A DNA stretch of 64,000 nt from Fodinibacter luteus (lineage in GTDB: Bacteria > Actinomycetota > Actinomycetes > Actinomycetales > Dermatophilaceae). Shown piece after piece: positions 51,412-59,527 of the stretch (position 1 is the first letter of the stretch; each line of letters begins with the position of its first letter). The notes under the pieces were generated by a model. That model was not told the DNA's origin. It was given only the letters and a program-made list of their open reading frames with translations, and made no database searches. A program made the translations under genes and the position numbers. The stretch covers positions 1 to 64,000 of the forward strand of contig NZ_BAABGM010000014.1 in the NCBI RefSeq assembly GCF_039541575.1, read 5' to 3'.

Positions 51412-52446
51412 TCAGAGCTGCTCGTCCTCGGCGTACGCCGCGTCGTCCTCGCCCTCGCCGAAGGTGAAGTCGTCGTAGCGGTCCGCGATGAGGCTGGGGT
51501 CGAAGCCGGGAGGGCTGTCCTTGAGCGCCAGGCCCATGCCGGCGAGCTTGGCCTTGACCTCGTCGATCGACTTCGCGCCGAAGTTGCGGATGTCGAGCAG
51601 GTCGGCCTCGCTGCGACCGACGAGCTCACCGACGGTGTGGATGCCCTCGCGCTTGAGGCAGTTGTAGGACCGGACCGTGAGGTCGAGGTCCTCGATCGGC
51701 AGCGCGAGGTCCGCGGCGAGCGCGGCATCCGTCGGCGACGGGCCCATGTCGATGCCCTCGGCCTCGACGTTGAGCTCGCGGGCCAGGCCGAAGAGCTCGA
51801 CGAGCGTCTTGCCGGCGGAGGCGAGCGCGTCCCGCGGGGCCATCGAGTTCTTCGTCTCGACGTCGACGACGAGGCGGTCGAAGTCGGTGCGCTGCTCGAC
51901 ACGGGTGGCCTCGACCTTGTAGGTCACGGTGAGCACCGGGGAGTAGATGGAGTCGACCGGCATGCGGCCGATCTCCTGGTCGCCCGACTTGTTCTGCTGC
52001 GCCGAGACGTAGCCGCGACCGCGCTCGACGGTCAGCTCCATCTCGATGGTGCCCTTGTCGTTGAGGGTCGCGATGTGCAGGTCGCTGTTGTGGACCTCCA
52101 CCCCGGCCGGCGGTGCGATGTCGGCTGCGGTGACCGCGCCGGCACCCTGCTTGCGCAGGTACATGACGACCGGCTCGTCGTGCTCGGAGGAGACGACGAG
52201 GCCCTTGACGTTGAGGATGATCTCGGTGACGTCCTCCTTGACCCCGGGGATCGTGGAGAACTCGTGGAGCACACCGTCGATGCGGATGCTCGTGACGGCC
52301 GCACCGGGGATGCTCGAGAGCAGGGTGCGGCGCAGGGAGTTGCCGAGCGTGTAGCCGAAGCCGGGCTCGAGGGGCTCGATGGCGAATCGGCTCCGGTTCT
52401 CGGAGACGACGTCCTCGGACAGGACCGGACGCTGTGCGATGAGCAC
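51412..52446 (-). CDS. rpoA: RNA polymerase alpha subunit
   Basis: 344 residues. The N-terminal assembly domain (MLIAQRPVLSEDVVSENRSR, FAIEPLEPGFGYTLGNSLRR, TLLSSIPGAAVTSIRIDGVL) leads via a linker to the C-terminal UP-element/activator domain (LALPIEDLDLTVRSYNCLKR, EGIHTVGELVGRSEADLLDI, RNFGAKSIDEVKAKLAGMGL) and an acidic tail. The GTG start at 52446 follows GAAGGAAG. It lies in the alpha operon between rpsD and rplQ; a hairpin precedes it (52550-52587). Confidence 0.98.
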   Translation of the reverse strand: MLIAQRPVLSEDVVSENRSRFAIEPLEPGFGYTLGNSLRRTLLSSIPGAAVTSIRIDGVLHEFSTIPGVKEDVTEIILNVKGLVVSSEHDEPVVMYLRKQGAGAVTAADIAPPAGVEVHNSDLHIATLNDKGTIEMELTVERGRGYVSAQQNKSGDQEIGRMPVDSIYSPVLTVTYKVEATRVEQRTDFDRLVVDVETKNSMAPRDALASAGKTLVELFGLARELNVEAEGIDMGPSPTDAALAADLALPIEDLDLTVRSYNCLKREGIHTVGELVGRSEADLLDIRNFGAKSIDEVKAKLAGMGLALKDSPPGFDPSLIADRYDDFTFGEGEDDAAYAEDEQL

Positions 52447-52549
52447 GGTGGTTCTTCCTTCCCACGGGCGACCGCTATATGACGCCTCGTGATGCCGGGC
52501 TCAGGGCCCGGCCTCCGCCCCACCTCTGTCCGTGGCGCGGATCTCGCGA

Positions 52550-52587
52550 CCGGATGCCGTCCGCCCCAGCGGGCGGACGGCATCCGG
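52550..52587 (-). terminator. 17-bp perfect hairpin between rpsD and rpoA
   Basis: CCGGATGCCGTCCGCCC (52550-52566), loop CAGC, complement GGGCGGACGGCATCCGG (52571-52587). It starts 6 nt after the rpsD stop and, unusually, lies inside the ribosomal operon, so it is either a terminator with a new promoter for rpoA, an attenuator or an mRNA 3'-end stabiliser. Both arms contain the octamer GGATGCCG/CGGCATCC that is over-represented in this half of the window. Confidence 0.75.
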
Positions 52588-52593
52588 TTCGTA

Positions 52594-53202
52594 CTAGTTC
52601 TTGGAGTAGTACTCGACGATGAGCTGCTCGGTGAGGACCGTGTCGATCTGGCCCCGTGTCGGCAGCTGGTGGATGAGGATCTGCAGGGTGCCCGGGACGA
52701 CCTGCATCCAGGCCGGGATCGGGCGGTCACCGAAGGTCTCGCGGGCGAGCTGGATCGGGAAGCTCTCGACCGACTGCTTGCGGACGGTGATGATGTCGTA
52801 CTGCTCGACCCGGTAGCTCGGGACGTCGACGCGCACGCCGTTGACCTCGAAGTGGCCGTGGGTCACGAGCTGGCGCGACTGGCGGCGCGTGCGGGCCAGG
52901 CCGGCGCGGTAGATGACGTTGTCGAGGCGGGACTCGAGGATGGTCAGGATGTTCTCACCGGTCTTGCCGGGGCGGTTGGCCGCCTCCTTGTAGTACCGGC
53001 GGAACTGCTTCTCCATGACGCCGTAGGTGAAGCGCGCCTTCTGCTTCTCCTGGAGCTGGGTGAGGTACTCCTTCTCCTGGATCCGGCGACGACCGTGCTG
53101 GCCGGGCGGGAAGGGACGCAGGTCGAAGTTCTTGTCGCCGCCGACGAGGTCGGTCTTGAGCCGGCGCGACTTCTTGGTGATGGGTCCGGTGTAACGGGCC
53201 AT
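52594..53202 (-). CDS. rpsD: 30S ribosomal protein S4
   Basis: 202 residues, full length. It begins MARYTGPITKKSRRLKTDLV. The S4 RNA-binding domain contains RLDNVIYRAGLARTRRQSRQ, LVTHGHFEVNGVRVDVPSYR and VEQYDIITVRKQSVESFPIQ. It is a primary 16S binder and, in other bacteria, the translational repressor of the alpha operon. The N-terminus has no zinc-cluster cysteines, so it is the zinc-independent form. It lies directly between rpsK and rpoA. Confidence 0.98.
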   Translation of the reverse strand: MARYTGPITKKSRRLKTDLVGGDKNFDLRPFPPGQHGRRRIQEKEYLTQLQEKQKARFTYGVMEKQFRRYYKEAANRPGKTGENILTILESRLDNVIYRAGLARTRRQSRQLVTHGHFEVNGVRVDVPSYRVEQYDIITVRKQSVESFPIQLARETFGDRPIPAWMQVVPGTLQILIHQLPTRGQIDTVLTEQLIVEYYSKN

Positions 53203-53240
53203 ATCTCTCTACTTACCTTTCGCGAAGTCTTGGGACGCGC

Positions 53241-53645
53241 TCAGACGCGGCGGCGCTTGGGCGGGCGGACACCGTTGTGCGGGCTGGGGGTGACGTCCTG
53301 GATCGAGCCGACCTCGAGGCCGGCGGCGGTCAGGGAGCGGATGGCGGTCTCGCGACCGGAGCCCGGGCCCTTGACGAAGACGTCCACCTTGCGCATGCCG
53401 TGCTCCATGGCACGGCGCGCAGCGGCCTCGGCGGCGGTCTGCGCGGCATACGGCGTGGACTTGCGAGACCCCTTGAAGCCCACCTGGCCCGCGGAGGCCC
53501 AGGCGATGACGGCCCCGGTGGGGTCGGTGATCGAGATGATCGTGTTGTTGAACGTGCTCTTGATGTGGGCCTGGCCCACGGCGACGTTCTTCTTCTCCTT
53601 GCGGCGCACCTTCTTGGCGCCCGCGGTACGGCCCTTGGGAGGCAT
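53241..53645 (-). CDS. rpsK: 30S ribosomal protein S11
   Basis: 134 residues. MPPKGRTAGAKKVRRKEKKN forms the basic tail, followed by VAVGQAHIKSTFNNTIISIT, ATGxxxAWASAGQ-type GAVIAWASAGQVGFKGSRKS and VDVFVKGPGSGRETAIRSLT, ending PSPHNGVRPPKRRRV. It is a component of the small-subunit platform. The ATG is at 53645; 85 bp upstream (to rpsM) include a short GGCTCGC/GCGAGCC hairpin. Confidence 0.98.
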   Translation of the reverse strand: MPPKGRTAGAKKVRRKEKKNVAVGQAHIKSTFNNTIISITDPTGAVIAWASAGQVGFKGSRKSTPYAAQTAAEAAARRAMEHGMRKVDVFVKGPGSGRETAIRSLTAAGLEVGSIQDVTPSPHNGVRPPKRRRV

Positions 53646-53730
53646 GTGTCTCTCCTACGGAGTTCTTCGAAGTCTGGAAGCGGCCGGCTCGCGAAGCGAG
53701 CCCGGATGACGGGGAGCGAAGCGACCGGGG

Positions 53731-54108
53731 TTACTTGCCGGCCTTCTTCTTGCCGGCGACGGTGCGCTTGGGGCCCTTGCGGGTGCGCGCGTTGGTCTTC
53801 GTGCGCTGACCGCGCACGGGCAGGCCACGACGGTGACGCAGGCCCTCGTACGACCCGATCTCCACCTTGCGGCGGATGTCCGACTGCACCTCGCGGCGCA
53901 GGTCACCCTCGACCTTGAGGTTGTCCTCGATCCAGTCGCGCAGCTTGACGAGCTCTTCGTCGCCGAGGTCCTTGACGCGGGTGTCCGGGCTGACGCCGGT
54001 CGCCGCGAGGGCCTTGCTCGCGCTGGTCCGACCGACTCCGAAGATGTAGGTCAGTGCGACCTCGACGCGCTTGTCGCGCGGGAGGTCCACTCCAACTAGA
54101 CGTGCCAT
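53731..54108 (-). CDS. rpsM: 30S ribosomal protein S13
   Basis: 125 residues from the ATG at 54108. MARLVGVDLPRDKRVEVALT, YIFGVGRTSASKALAATGVS, EGDLRREVQSDIRRKVEIGS and the basic tail GLPVRGQRTKTNARTRKGPK are canonical. It contacts the 50S subunit and P-site tRNA at the head. The 232 bp between rpmJ and this gene are gene-free and contain a hairpin. Confidence 0.98.
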   Translation of the reverse strand: MARLVGVDLPRDKRVEVALTYIFGVGRTSASKALAATGVSPDTRVKDLGDEELVKLRDWIEDNLKVEGDLRREVQSDIRRKVEIGSYEGLRHRRGLPVRGQRTKTNARTRKGPKRTVAGKKKAGK

Positions 54109-54180
54109 CTGTGGATGGTTTCCTTTTCTCGTGGTCCGGAGGTCTGGTGCAGCCACCGGTCCGGCCCATCCTGGTCCGGT

Positions 54181-54200
54181 CCCCGGCCTCCGGGCCGGGG
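54181..54200 (-). terminator. Small GC hairpin between rpmJ and rpsM
   Basis: CCCCGGCC, loop TCCG, GGCCGGGG. It sits in an unusually long (232 bp) gap inside a ribosomal gene run and could be a leader structure or partial terminator. Nothing else is seen in the gap. Confidence 0.4.
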
Positions 54201-54340
54201 GTGACGTCCCGCGCTCACCTGCTGTTCCAGGTGACCCGTCGGGGGTCGGGTGCTGCGTGCTTCTTCTCGTGGTGCGTGTGCTCGAAGCCCTGTGGACTCG
54301 TGCGGCCCCTCGCGGGGCGGTGCTGCCTTCCTGACTCGCG

Positions 54341-54454
54341 TCAGCCCTGGCGCTGCTTGTGGCGCAGGTTCTCGCAGATCACCATGACCCGCCCGTTGCG
54401 GCGGATCACCTTGCACTTGTCACAGATCTTCTTGACGCTCGGCTGAACCTTCAT
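54341..54454 (-). CDS. rpmJ: 50S ribosomal protein L36
   Basis: 37 residues: MKVQPSVKKICDKCKVIRRN, GRVMVICENLRHKQRQG. The CxxC...C...H zinc-ribbon ligands (ICDKCK, VICEN, RHKQ) are complete, so this is the zinc-containing paralogue. It is too short for routine gene finding but unmistakable. It lies 32 bp after infA. Confidence 0.98.
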   Translation of the reverse strand: MKVQPSVKKICDKCKVIRRNGRVMVICENLRHKQRQG

Positions 54455-54486
54455 GTCGCCTTTGCTGTCTCGTCGATGCGTGTGTG

Positions 54487-54708
54487 TTAGCGGTAGCGGA
54501 AGACGATGCGGCCGCGGGTCAGGTCGTAGGGGCTGAGCTCCACCACCACGCGGTCCTCCGGGAGGATCCGGATGTAGTGCTGGCGCATCTTCCCGGAGAT
54601 GTGCGCGAGGACCTTGTGACCGTTCGTGAGCTCAACCCGGAACATCGCGTTCGGGAGTGCCTCGACGATCGTGCCCTCGATCTCGATGACGCCGTCCTTC
54701 TTGGCCAT
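54487..54708 (-). CDS. infA: Translation initiation factor IF-1
   Basis: 73 residues, full length. MAKKDGVIEIEGTIVEALPN, AMFRVELTNGHKVLAHISGK and MRQHYIRILPEDRVVVELSP form the S1/OB-fold that blocks the A site during initiation. The binding site GAGAGGG precedes the ATG. It heads the run infA-rpmJ-rpsM-rpsK-rpsD-rpoA-rplQ. The divergent gap of 235 bp to the CPBP gene must hold its promoter; a TAGCAT (-10-like) is seen at 54833-54828. Confidence 0.98.
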   Translation of the reverse strand: MAKKDGVIEIEGTIVEALPNAMFRVELTNGHKVLAHISGKMRQHYIRILPEDRVVVELSPYDLTRGRIVFRYR

Positions 54709-54943
54709 ACCCTCTCAATCCGCCGTTGGGCGACTCTTTCGTCGTGTCGATCCGCCCATGGAAATCGGCCCCGTGCTGCTCTTGCAGGGTTGCACCCATG
54801 CTCGAACGCACACGTGACCGACGTTCAATGCTACCGACTGGGCGCCCGAGCACGAAATCCGCGGCCCTCGGTCCCGCGCCACGAGGCCGGGTCGGGGTGG
54901 CACCGCCTCACGGGGCCGTGCCGCCACGGGCGAGGATGGCCCC

Positions 54944-56392
54944 ATGAGCGTGCGCATCGCCGTCGTCGTCGACCCCGCCGACCCGTCGGGCGTCCCCGAC
55001 CCGGATGCCGTGCGCGCGGCTCTCGGGGGCGACGTCGCCTCGTGGGTCCTGCCCCCGTCGTCCCCCGCGCTCACCGACCTGTCCGGGCTCGACGGGGTGT
55101 GGGTCTGCTCGGGGCCGGGCGGCCCGGACGGTGCGGCCGCGCTCGCAGCGGTGCGGTGGGCCCGCACCCACGGCGTGCCCGTGCTCGCCTCGGGCGCGGG
55201 GTTCGACACCGGGCTCGTCGAGGCGGCCCGCACCGACCTCGGCGCCGAGGTCGCGCCCACCCTGACCCCCGCCCTCGCGGGGGCCCTCGGCCAGCGCGGC
55301 TGGGTCGTGCACGACACCACGAATGACGGCGAGCCGCTCTCGCTCGGGCTGCCGACCCACCCGTTCCTCGTCCTGACCCGGTTCCGCCCGTGGCCCGGCC
55401 CGCACCCGGCGCTCACCGCCTTCGTCGAGGCCGCCCGCACCCGGGCGCGGTACCGTGAGTGGTCGGAGGAGGACCGGGCCCGGGCGACGGCGATGGCGGC
55501 GGCAGAGGCGCAGCCGCGCCCCTACGTCCACCAGATGCGCGGACCCCGGCACCGCTGGTGGCGACCGCTCGTCGCCGGCGTCGTCGGTCTCCTCGCCTGG
55601 GTCGCGCTCGCTGCCGTCGTCACCGTCGCGTTCTGGGCGGCCGACCTCATGCCCGCCACGGTCGACGAGCTGGGCACCGACGCGTGGGGGACGCTCTACG
55701 GCAACCTCGTCCTCGCGGCGCTCATCCCGGCCACCTTCCTCGCCCTGTGGGTGGGCCACCGGCGCAGCCCGTGGCGGGTGCTGTCGGTGGCCGGTCGCTT
55801 CCGCTGGGGCTGGGCGCTCAGGTGCACCGCCGTCGTGACCCCGATCTGGGCCGCCTACCTCGTGCTCGGCTGGGTCGTCCTCGGCCAGGAGGTCCTCCCC
55901 CGGGCCGAGCAGTGGGTCGGGCTCGTCGCGGTCAGCCTGCTCACGACCCCGCTCCAGGCGGCGGGCGAGGAGATCGCCTTCCGGGGCGGCCTCGTCCAGA
56001 GCGTCGGCTCGTGGTTCCGGTCCCCCGTCGTCGCCCTGCTCGTCACGACGGTGCTGTCGACCGCGGCGTTCGCCGCCGCCCACGGCTCCGCGGACCCGTG
56101 GATCCTCGTCGAGCTCGGCTCGCTGGCGGCGTTCGGCTGCTACCTCGCGTGGCGCACCGGTGGGCTCGAGGCGGTCATCGTCATCCACGTCGTCAACAAC
56201 CTGCTCATCACCGTCTCGGGCGCCCTGCTCGGCGGTCTCGAGGAGTCCTACGTCGACGCGTCGAGCGCCGGGTCGCCGGTCTCCGCGACCATGACCCTCG
56301 TCGTCACGGGGGCGACGACGGCGCTGCTGCTGTGGCTCGCCCGGCGTCGAGGCATCGCCCCGGCCGGCCGGTTCACCCCCGCGCTCGGGTGA
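54944..56392 (+). CDS. CPBP intramembrane protease fused to a dead CTP-synthase-like amidotransferase domain
   Basis: 482 residues. Residues 1 to about 180 resemble the CTP-synthase C-terminal-related class I amidotransferase family: GLDGVWVCSGPGGPDGAAAL, RWARTHGVPVLASGAGFDTG and LPTHPFLVLTRFRPW. The nucleophile Cys of the usual TCGGF elbow is absent (SGAGF), so it is not catalytic. About eight hydrophobic segments follow. The CPBP motifs are QAAGEEIAFRGGLVQSVG (Glu-Glu with Arg), a later FAAAHGSAD His and IHVVNNLLI. CPBP members act in prenyl-protein-type proteolysis and bacteriocin immunity. The ATG is at 54944. It overlaps the meaB 3' end by 20 bp, tail to tail. Confidence 0.8.
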   Translation: MSVRIAVVVDPADPSGVPDPDAVRAALGGDVASWVLPPSSPALTDLSGLDGVWVCSGPGGPDGAAALAAVRWARTHGVPVLASGAGFDTGLVEAARTDLGAEVAPTLTPALAGALGQRGWVVHDTTNDGEPLSLGLPTHPFLVLTRFRPWPGPHPALTAFVEAARTRARYREWSEEDRARATAMAAAEAQPRPYVHQMRGPRHRWWRPLVAGVVGLLAWVALAAVVTVAFWAADLMPATVDELGTDAWGTLYGNLVLAALIPATFLALWVGHRRSPWRVLSVAGRFRWGWALRCTAVVTPIWAAYLVLGWVVLGQEVLPRAEQWVGLVAVSLLTTPLQAAGEEIAFRGGLVQSVGSWFRSPVVALLVTTVLSTAAFAAAHGSADPWILVELGSLAAFGCYLAWRTGGLEAVIVIHVVNNLLITVSGALLGGLEESYVDASSAGSPVSATMTLVVTGATTALLLWLARRRGIAPAGRFTPALG

Positions 56393-57374
56393 GGTCGGCG
56401 GCGAAGAGCTCGAGGATGCGGGCGCAGCCGTCGACCGCGCTCAGCTCGCCCGCGCGGACGGCCCGCTCGATGTCGGCATGGCGGTCGTGCACCGAGGGGC
56501 TGTCCCGCACGGCGTCCTGGAGGTGGGCGTCGACCATCGCCCACATCCAGTCCTGCTGCTGACGGGCCCGGCGCGCCTCGAGGGACCCCTGCGACTCGAG
56601 GTGCTCGCGGTGCTCGAGGACCGCGGCCCACACCTCGTCGAGGCCGGCGCCGGTGATCGCCGAGCAGGTGAGCACGGGGGGCCGCCGCACCGACGGCCCC
56701 GGCATCATGAGCCGCATCGCCCCCGCGAGCTCCCGGGCGGCGACCCGGGCGGGCGCCTCGCCGTCGCCGTCCGCCTTGTTGACGGCGATGACGTCGGCGA
56801 GCTCGAGGATGCCGCGCTTGATGCCCTGGAGCTGGTCGCCGGCGCGGGCCAGGGTGAGCAGGAGGAAGGTGTCGACCATCTCCGAGACCGCGATCTCGTT
56901 CTGGCCCACCCCCACGGTCTCGACGATGACGACGTCGTAGCCGGCGGCCTCGAGCACGAGCATCGACTCGCGCGTCGCCCGGGCGACGCCCCCGAGGTGG
57001 CGGCCCGACGGGCTCGGCCGCACGAAGGCCTCCTCGCGCGCCGCGAGCGCGGCCATCCGCGTGCGGTCGCCGAGGATCGAACCCCCCGTGCGCCGCGAGC
57101 TCGGGTCGACCGCGACGACGGCGACCCGGCTGCCCCGGTCGACGAGACGGCATCCCATGGCGTCGATGAAGGTCGACTTCCCGGCGCCGGGCACGCCGCT
57201 GATGCCGACCCGCACCGCACCGCCAGTGGCGTCGGCGATCGCGATGAGCAGCTCGGCGGCCTGCTCCCGGTGGTCGGGACGCGAGGACTCCAGCAGGGTG
57301 ATGGCCCGCGCCACGTGCTGGCGCGAGCCGTCGCGCACGCCCGCGGCGAGGTCCGCGACGTCGACCGGCCTCAC
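56373..57374 (-). CDS. meaB: MeaB/ArgK GTPase, methylmalonyl-CoA mutase chaperone
   Basis: 333 residues. The Walker A motif is GVPGAGKST at residues 60-68; downstream are VDPSSRRTGGSILGDRTRMA, FVRPSPSGRHLGGVARATRE, VVIVETVGVGQNEIAVSEMV (G3) and VIAVNKADGDG (NKxD). It loads and protects the B12 cofactor of the mutase. The GTG at 57374 overlaps the mutB stop by 4 nt (GTGA), so it is the third coupled gene of mutA-mutB-meaB. Confidence 0.96.
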   Translation of the reverse strand: MRPVDVADLAAGVRDGSRQHVARAITLLESSRPDHREQAAELLIAIADATGGAVRVGISGVPGAGKSTFIDAMGCRLVDRGSRVAVVAVDPSSRRTGGSILGDRTRMAALAAREEAFVRPSPSGRHLGGVARATRESMLVLEAAGYDVVIVETVGVGQNEIAVSEMVDTFLLLTLARAGDQLQGIKRGILELADVIAVNKADGDGEAPARVAARELAGAMRLMMPGPSVRRPPVLTCSAITGAGLDEVWAAVLEHREHLESQGSLEARRARQQQDWMWAMVDAHLQDAVRDSPSVHDRHADIERAVRAGELSAVDGCARILELFAADLTRARG

Positions 57375-59527
57375 CCGAGCCGCTCGCGCAGCTCGCCGAC
57401 GAGGTCGACCGCCGCCCGGCTGATGACGGTGCCCGGTGGGTAGATCGCGTCGGCGCCGGCGGCCCGCAGCGCCTCGAAGTCCTGGGGCGGGATGACCCCG
57501 CCGACGACGATCATGAGGTCGCTTCGCCCGAGCGCGTCGAGCTCCTGGCGCAGGGCAGGCACGAGGGTGAGGTGCCCCGCCGCGAGCGAGCTGACCCCGA
57601 CGACGTGGACGTCGGCCTCGACGGCCTGGCGGGCCACCTCGGCCGGGGTCTGGAACAGCGGGCCGACGTCGACGTCGAAGCCGAGGTCGGCGAACGCGGT
57701 CGCGATGACCTTCTGGCCACGGTCGTGACCGTCCTGGCCCATCTTCGCGACGAGGATCCGCGGCCGTCGGCCCTGCTCGTGCTCGAACTCCTCGACGAGC
57801 CGCTGGGCGTGCCGCACGGTCTCGTCCTCCCCCGCCTCCGCGCTGTACACGCCCCCGATCGTACGGATCTGCGCGGTGTACCGGCCGAAGACCTCCTCCA
57901 TCGCGGCCGACATCTCGCCGACGGTGGCCATGGCGCGGGCGGCGTCGATGGCGAGGGCGAGCAGGTTCGTGCCGAGGTTCCCGTCGGAGCCGGACCGCGC
58001 GGCATCCGTCATCCTCGCGAGCGCGGCGCGGGTCTTCGCCTCGTCGCGCTCGGTGCGCAGGCGCTCGAGCTTGGCCAGCTGGCTCGCCCGGACGGCGGCG
58101 TTGTCGACCTTGAGCACCTCGATGGCCTCGTCCTCGTCGACCGGGTAGCGGTTGACGCCGATGACGGGCTGTTGCCCGGAGTCGATGCGGGCCTGGGTGC
58201 GTGCCGCGGCCTCCTCGATGCGCATCTTCGGGATGCCGGCCTCGATCGCCTTCGCCATGCCGCCGGCGGCCTCGACCTCCTCGATGTGCTGCCACGCCCG
58301 GCGGGCGAGGTCGTGGGTGAGCCGCTCGACGTAGGCCGAGCCCGCCCACGGGTCGATGACCCGGGTCGTGCCGGACTCCTGCTGCAGGACGAGCTGGGTG
58401 TTGCGCGCGATGCGGGCCGAGAAGTCGGTCGGCAGGGCGATCGCCTCGTCGAGGGCGTTCGTGTGCAGGCTCTGGGTGTGCCCCTGGGTGGACGCCATCG
58501 CCTCGACGCAGGTGCGCACGACGTTGTTGAAGACGTCCTGCGCGGTGAGCGACCAGCCCGACGTCTGGCTGTGGGTGCGCAGCGACAGCGACTTCGGGTT
58601 CGTCGCCCCCTGGTCACGCACGAGGCGGGCCCAGAGCAGGCGGGCGGCCCGCATCTTCGCGACCTCCATGAAGAAGTTCATCCCGATGGCCCAGAAGAAG
58701 GACAGGCGCGGGGCGAAGGCGTCGACGTCGAGGCCGACCGCCTTCCCCGCCCGGATGTACTCGACGCCGTCGGCGAGGGTGTAGGCGAGCTCGAGGTCCT
58801 GCGTGGCCCCGGCCTCCTGCATGTGGTACCCGGAGATCGAGATCGAGTTGAACCGCGGCATCCGCTGGCTCGTGAAGGCGAAGATGTCGCTGATGATCCG
58901 CATCGACGGCTCGGGCGGGTAGATGTAGGTGTTGCGGACCATGAACTCCTTGAGGATGTCGTTCTGGATGGTCCCCGTGAGCCGCTCGGGCGCGACCCCC
59001 TGCTCCTCCGCGGCCACGACGAAGAGCGCGAGGATGGGGATGACCGCACCGTTCATCGTCATCGACACCGACATCTGGTCGAGCGGGATGCGGTCGAAGA
59101 GGGTGCGCATGTCGTAGATCGAGTCGATCGCCACGCCCGCCATCCCGACGTCGCCGGTGACACGGGGGTGGTCGGAGTCGTAGCCGCGGTGGGTCGCGAG
59201 GTCGAACGCCACCGACAGGCCCTTCTGCCCGGCGGCGAGGTTGCGCCGGTAGAACGCGTTGGACTCCTCGGCCGTGGAGAAGCCGGCGTACTGGCGGATC
59301 GTCCACGGCTGGGTCGTGTACATCGTCGGGTACGGGCCCCGCAGGTACGGCGGGGCGCCGGGCACGGTGTGCAGGAAGTCGAGGCCGGAGAGGTCGGCCC
59401 CCGTGTAGATCGGCTTGACGGGGATCTGCTCGGGGGTGAGCCACGGCTCGCCGTCGGGTGGTGCCGCCGGGCCGGCGGGGCGGCCGTCGCCGAGGTCGAG
59501 GCCGGTGAAGTCGGGGACGGTGCTCAT
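57371..59527 (-). CDS. mutB: Methylmalonyl-CoA mutase large (catalytic) subunit
   Basis: 718 residues, the usual length. It interconverts methylmalonyl-CoA and succinyl-CoA. TIM-barrel landmarks: PYLRGPYPTMYTTQPWTIRQ, YAGFSTAEESNAFYRRNLAA, SVSMTMNGAVIPILALFVVA, SLRTHSQTSGWSLTAQDVFN. The C-terminal B12 domain has AKMGQDGHDRGQKVIATAFA (DxHxxG, His ligand of cobalt) and VVGVSSLAAGHLTLVPALRQ. The ATG at 59527 overlaps the mutA stop (ATGA). Confidence 0.98.
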   Translation of the reverse strand: MSTVPDFTGLDLGDGRPAGPAAPPDGEPWLTPEQIPVKPIYTGADLSGLDFLHTVPGAPPYLRGPYPTMYTTQPWTIRQYAGFSTAEESNAFYRRNLAAGQKGLSVAFDLATHRGYDSDHPRVTGDVGMAGVAIDSIYDMRTLFDRIPLDQMSVSMTMNGAVIPILALFVVAAEEQGVAPERLTGTIQNDILKEFMVRNTYIYPPEPSMRIISDIFAFTSQRMPRFNSISISGYHMQEAGATQDLELAYTLADGVEYIRAGKAVGLDVDAFAPRLSFFWAIGMNFFMEVAKMRAARLLWARLVRDQGATNPKSLSLRTHSQTSGWSLTAQDVFNNVVRTCVEAMASTQGHTQSLHTNALDEAIALPTDFSARIARNTQLVLQQESGTTRVIDPWAGSAYVERLTHDLARRAWQHIEEVEAAGGMAKAIEAGIPKMRIEEAAARTQARIDSGQQPVIGVNRYPVDEDEAIEVLKVDNAAVRASQLAKLERLRTERDEAKTRAALARMTDAARSGSDGNLGTNLLALAIDAARAMATVGEMSAAMEEVFGRYTAQIRTIGGVYSAEAGEDETVRHAQRLVEEFEHEQGRRPRILVAKMGQDGHDRGQKVIATAFADLGFDVDVGPLFQTPAEVARQAVEADVHVVGVSSLAAGHLTLVPALRQELDALGRSDLMIVVGGVIPPQDFEALRAAGADAIYPPGTVISRAAVDLVGELRERLG

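Noticed and set aside
54109..54340. Missing gene between rpmJ and rpsM
   Set aside because: No frame with conserved sequence; only a small hairpin. Treated as a long leader.
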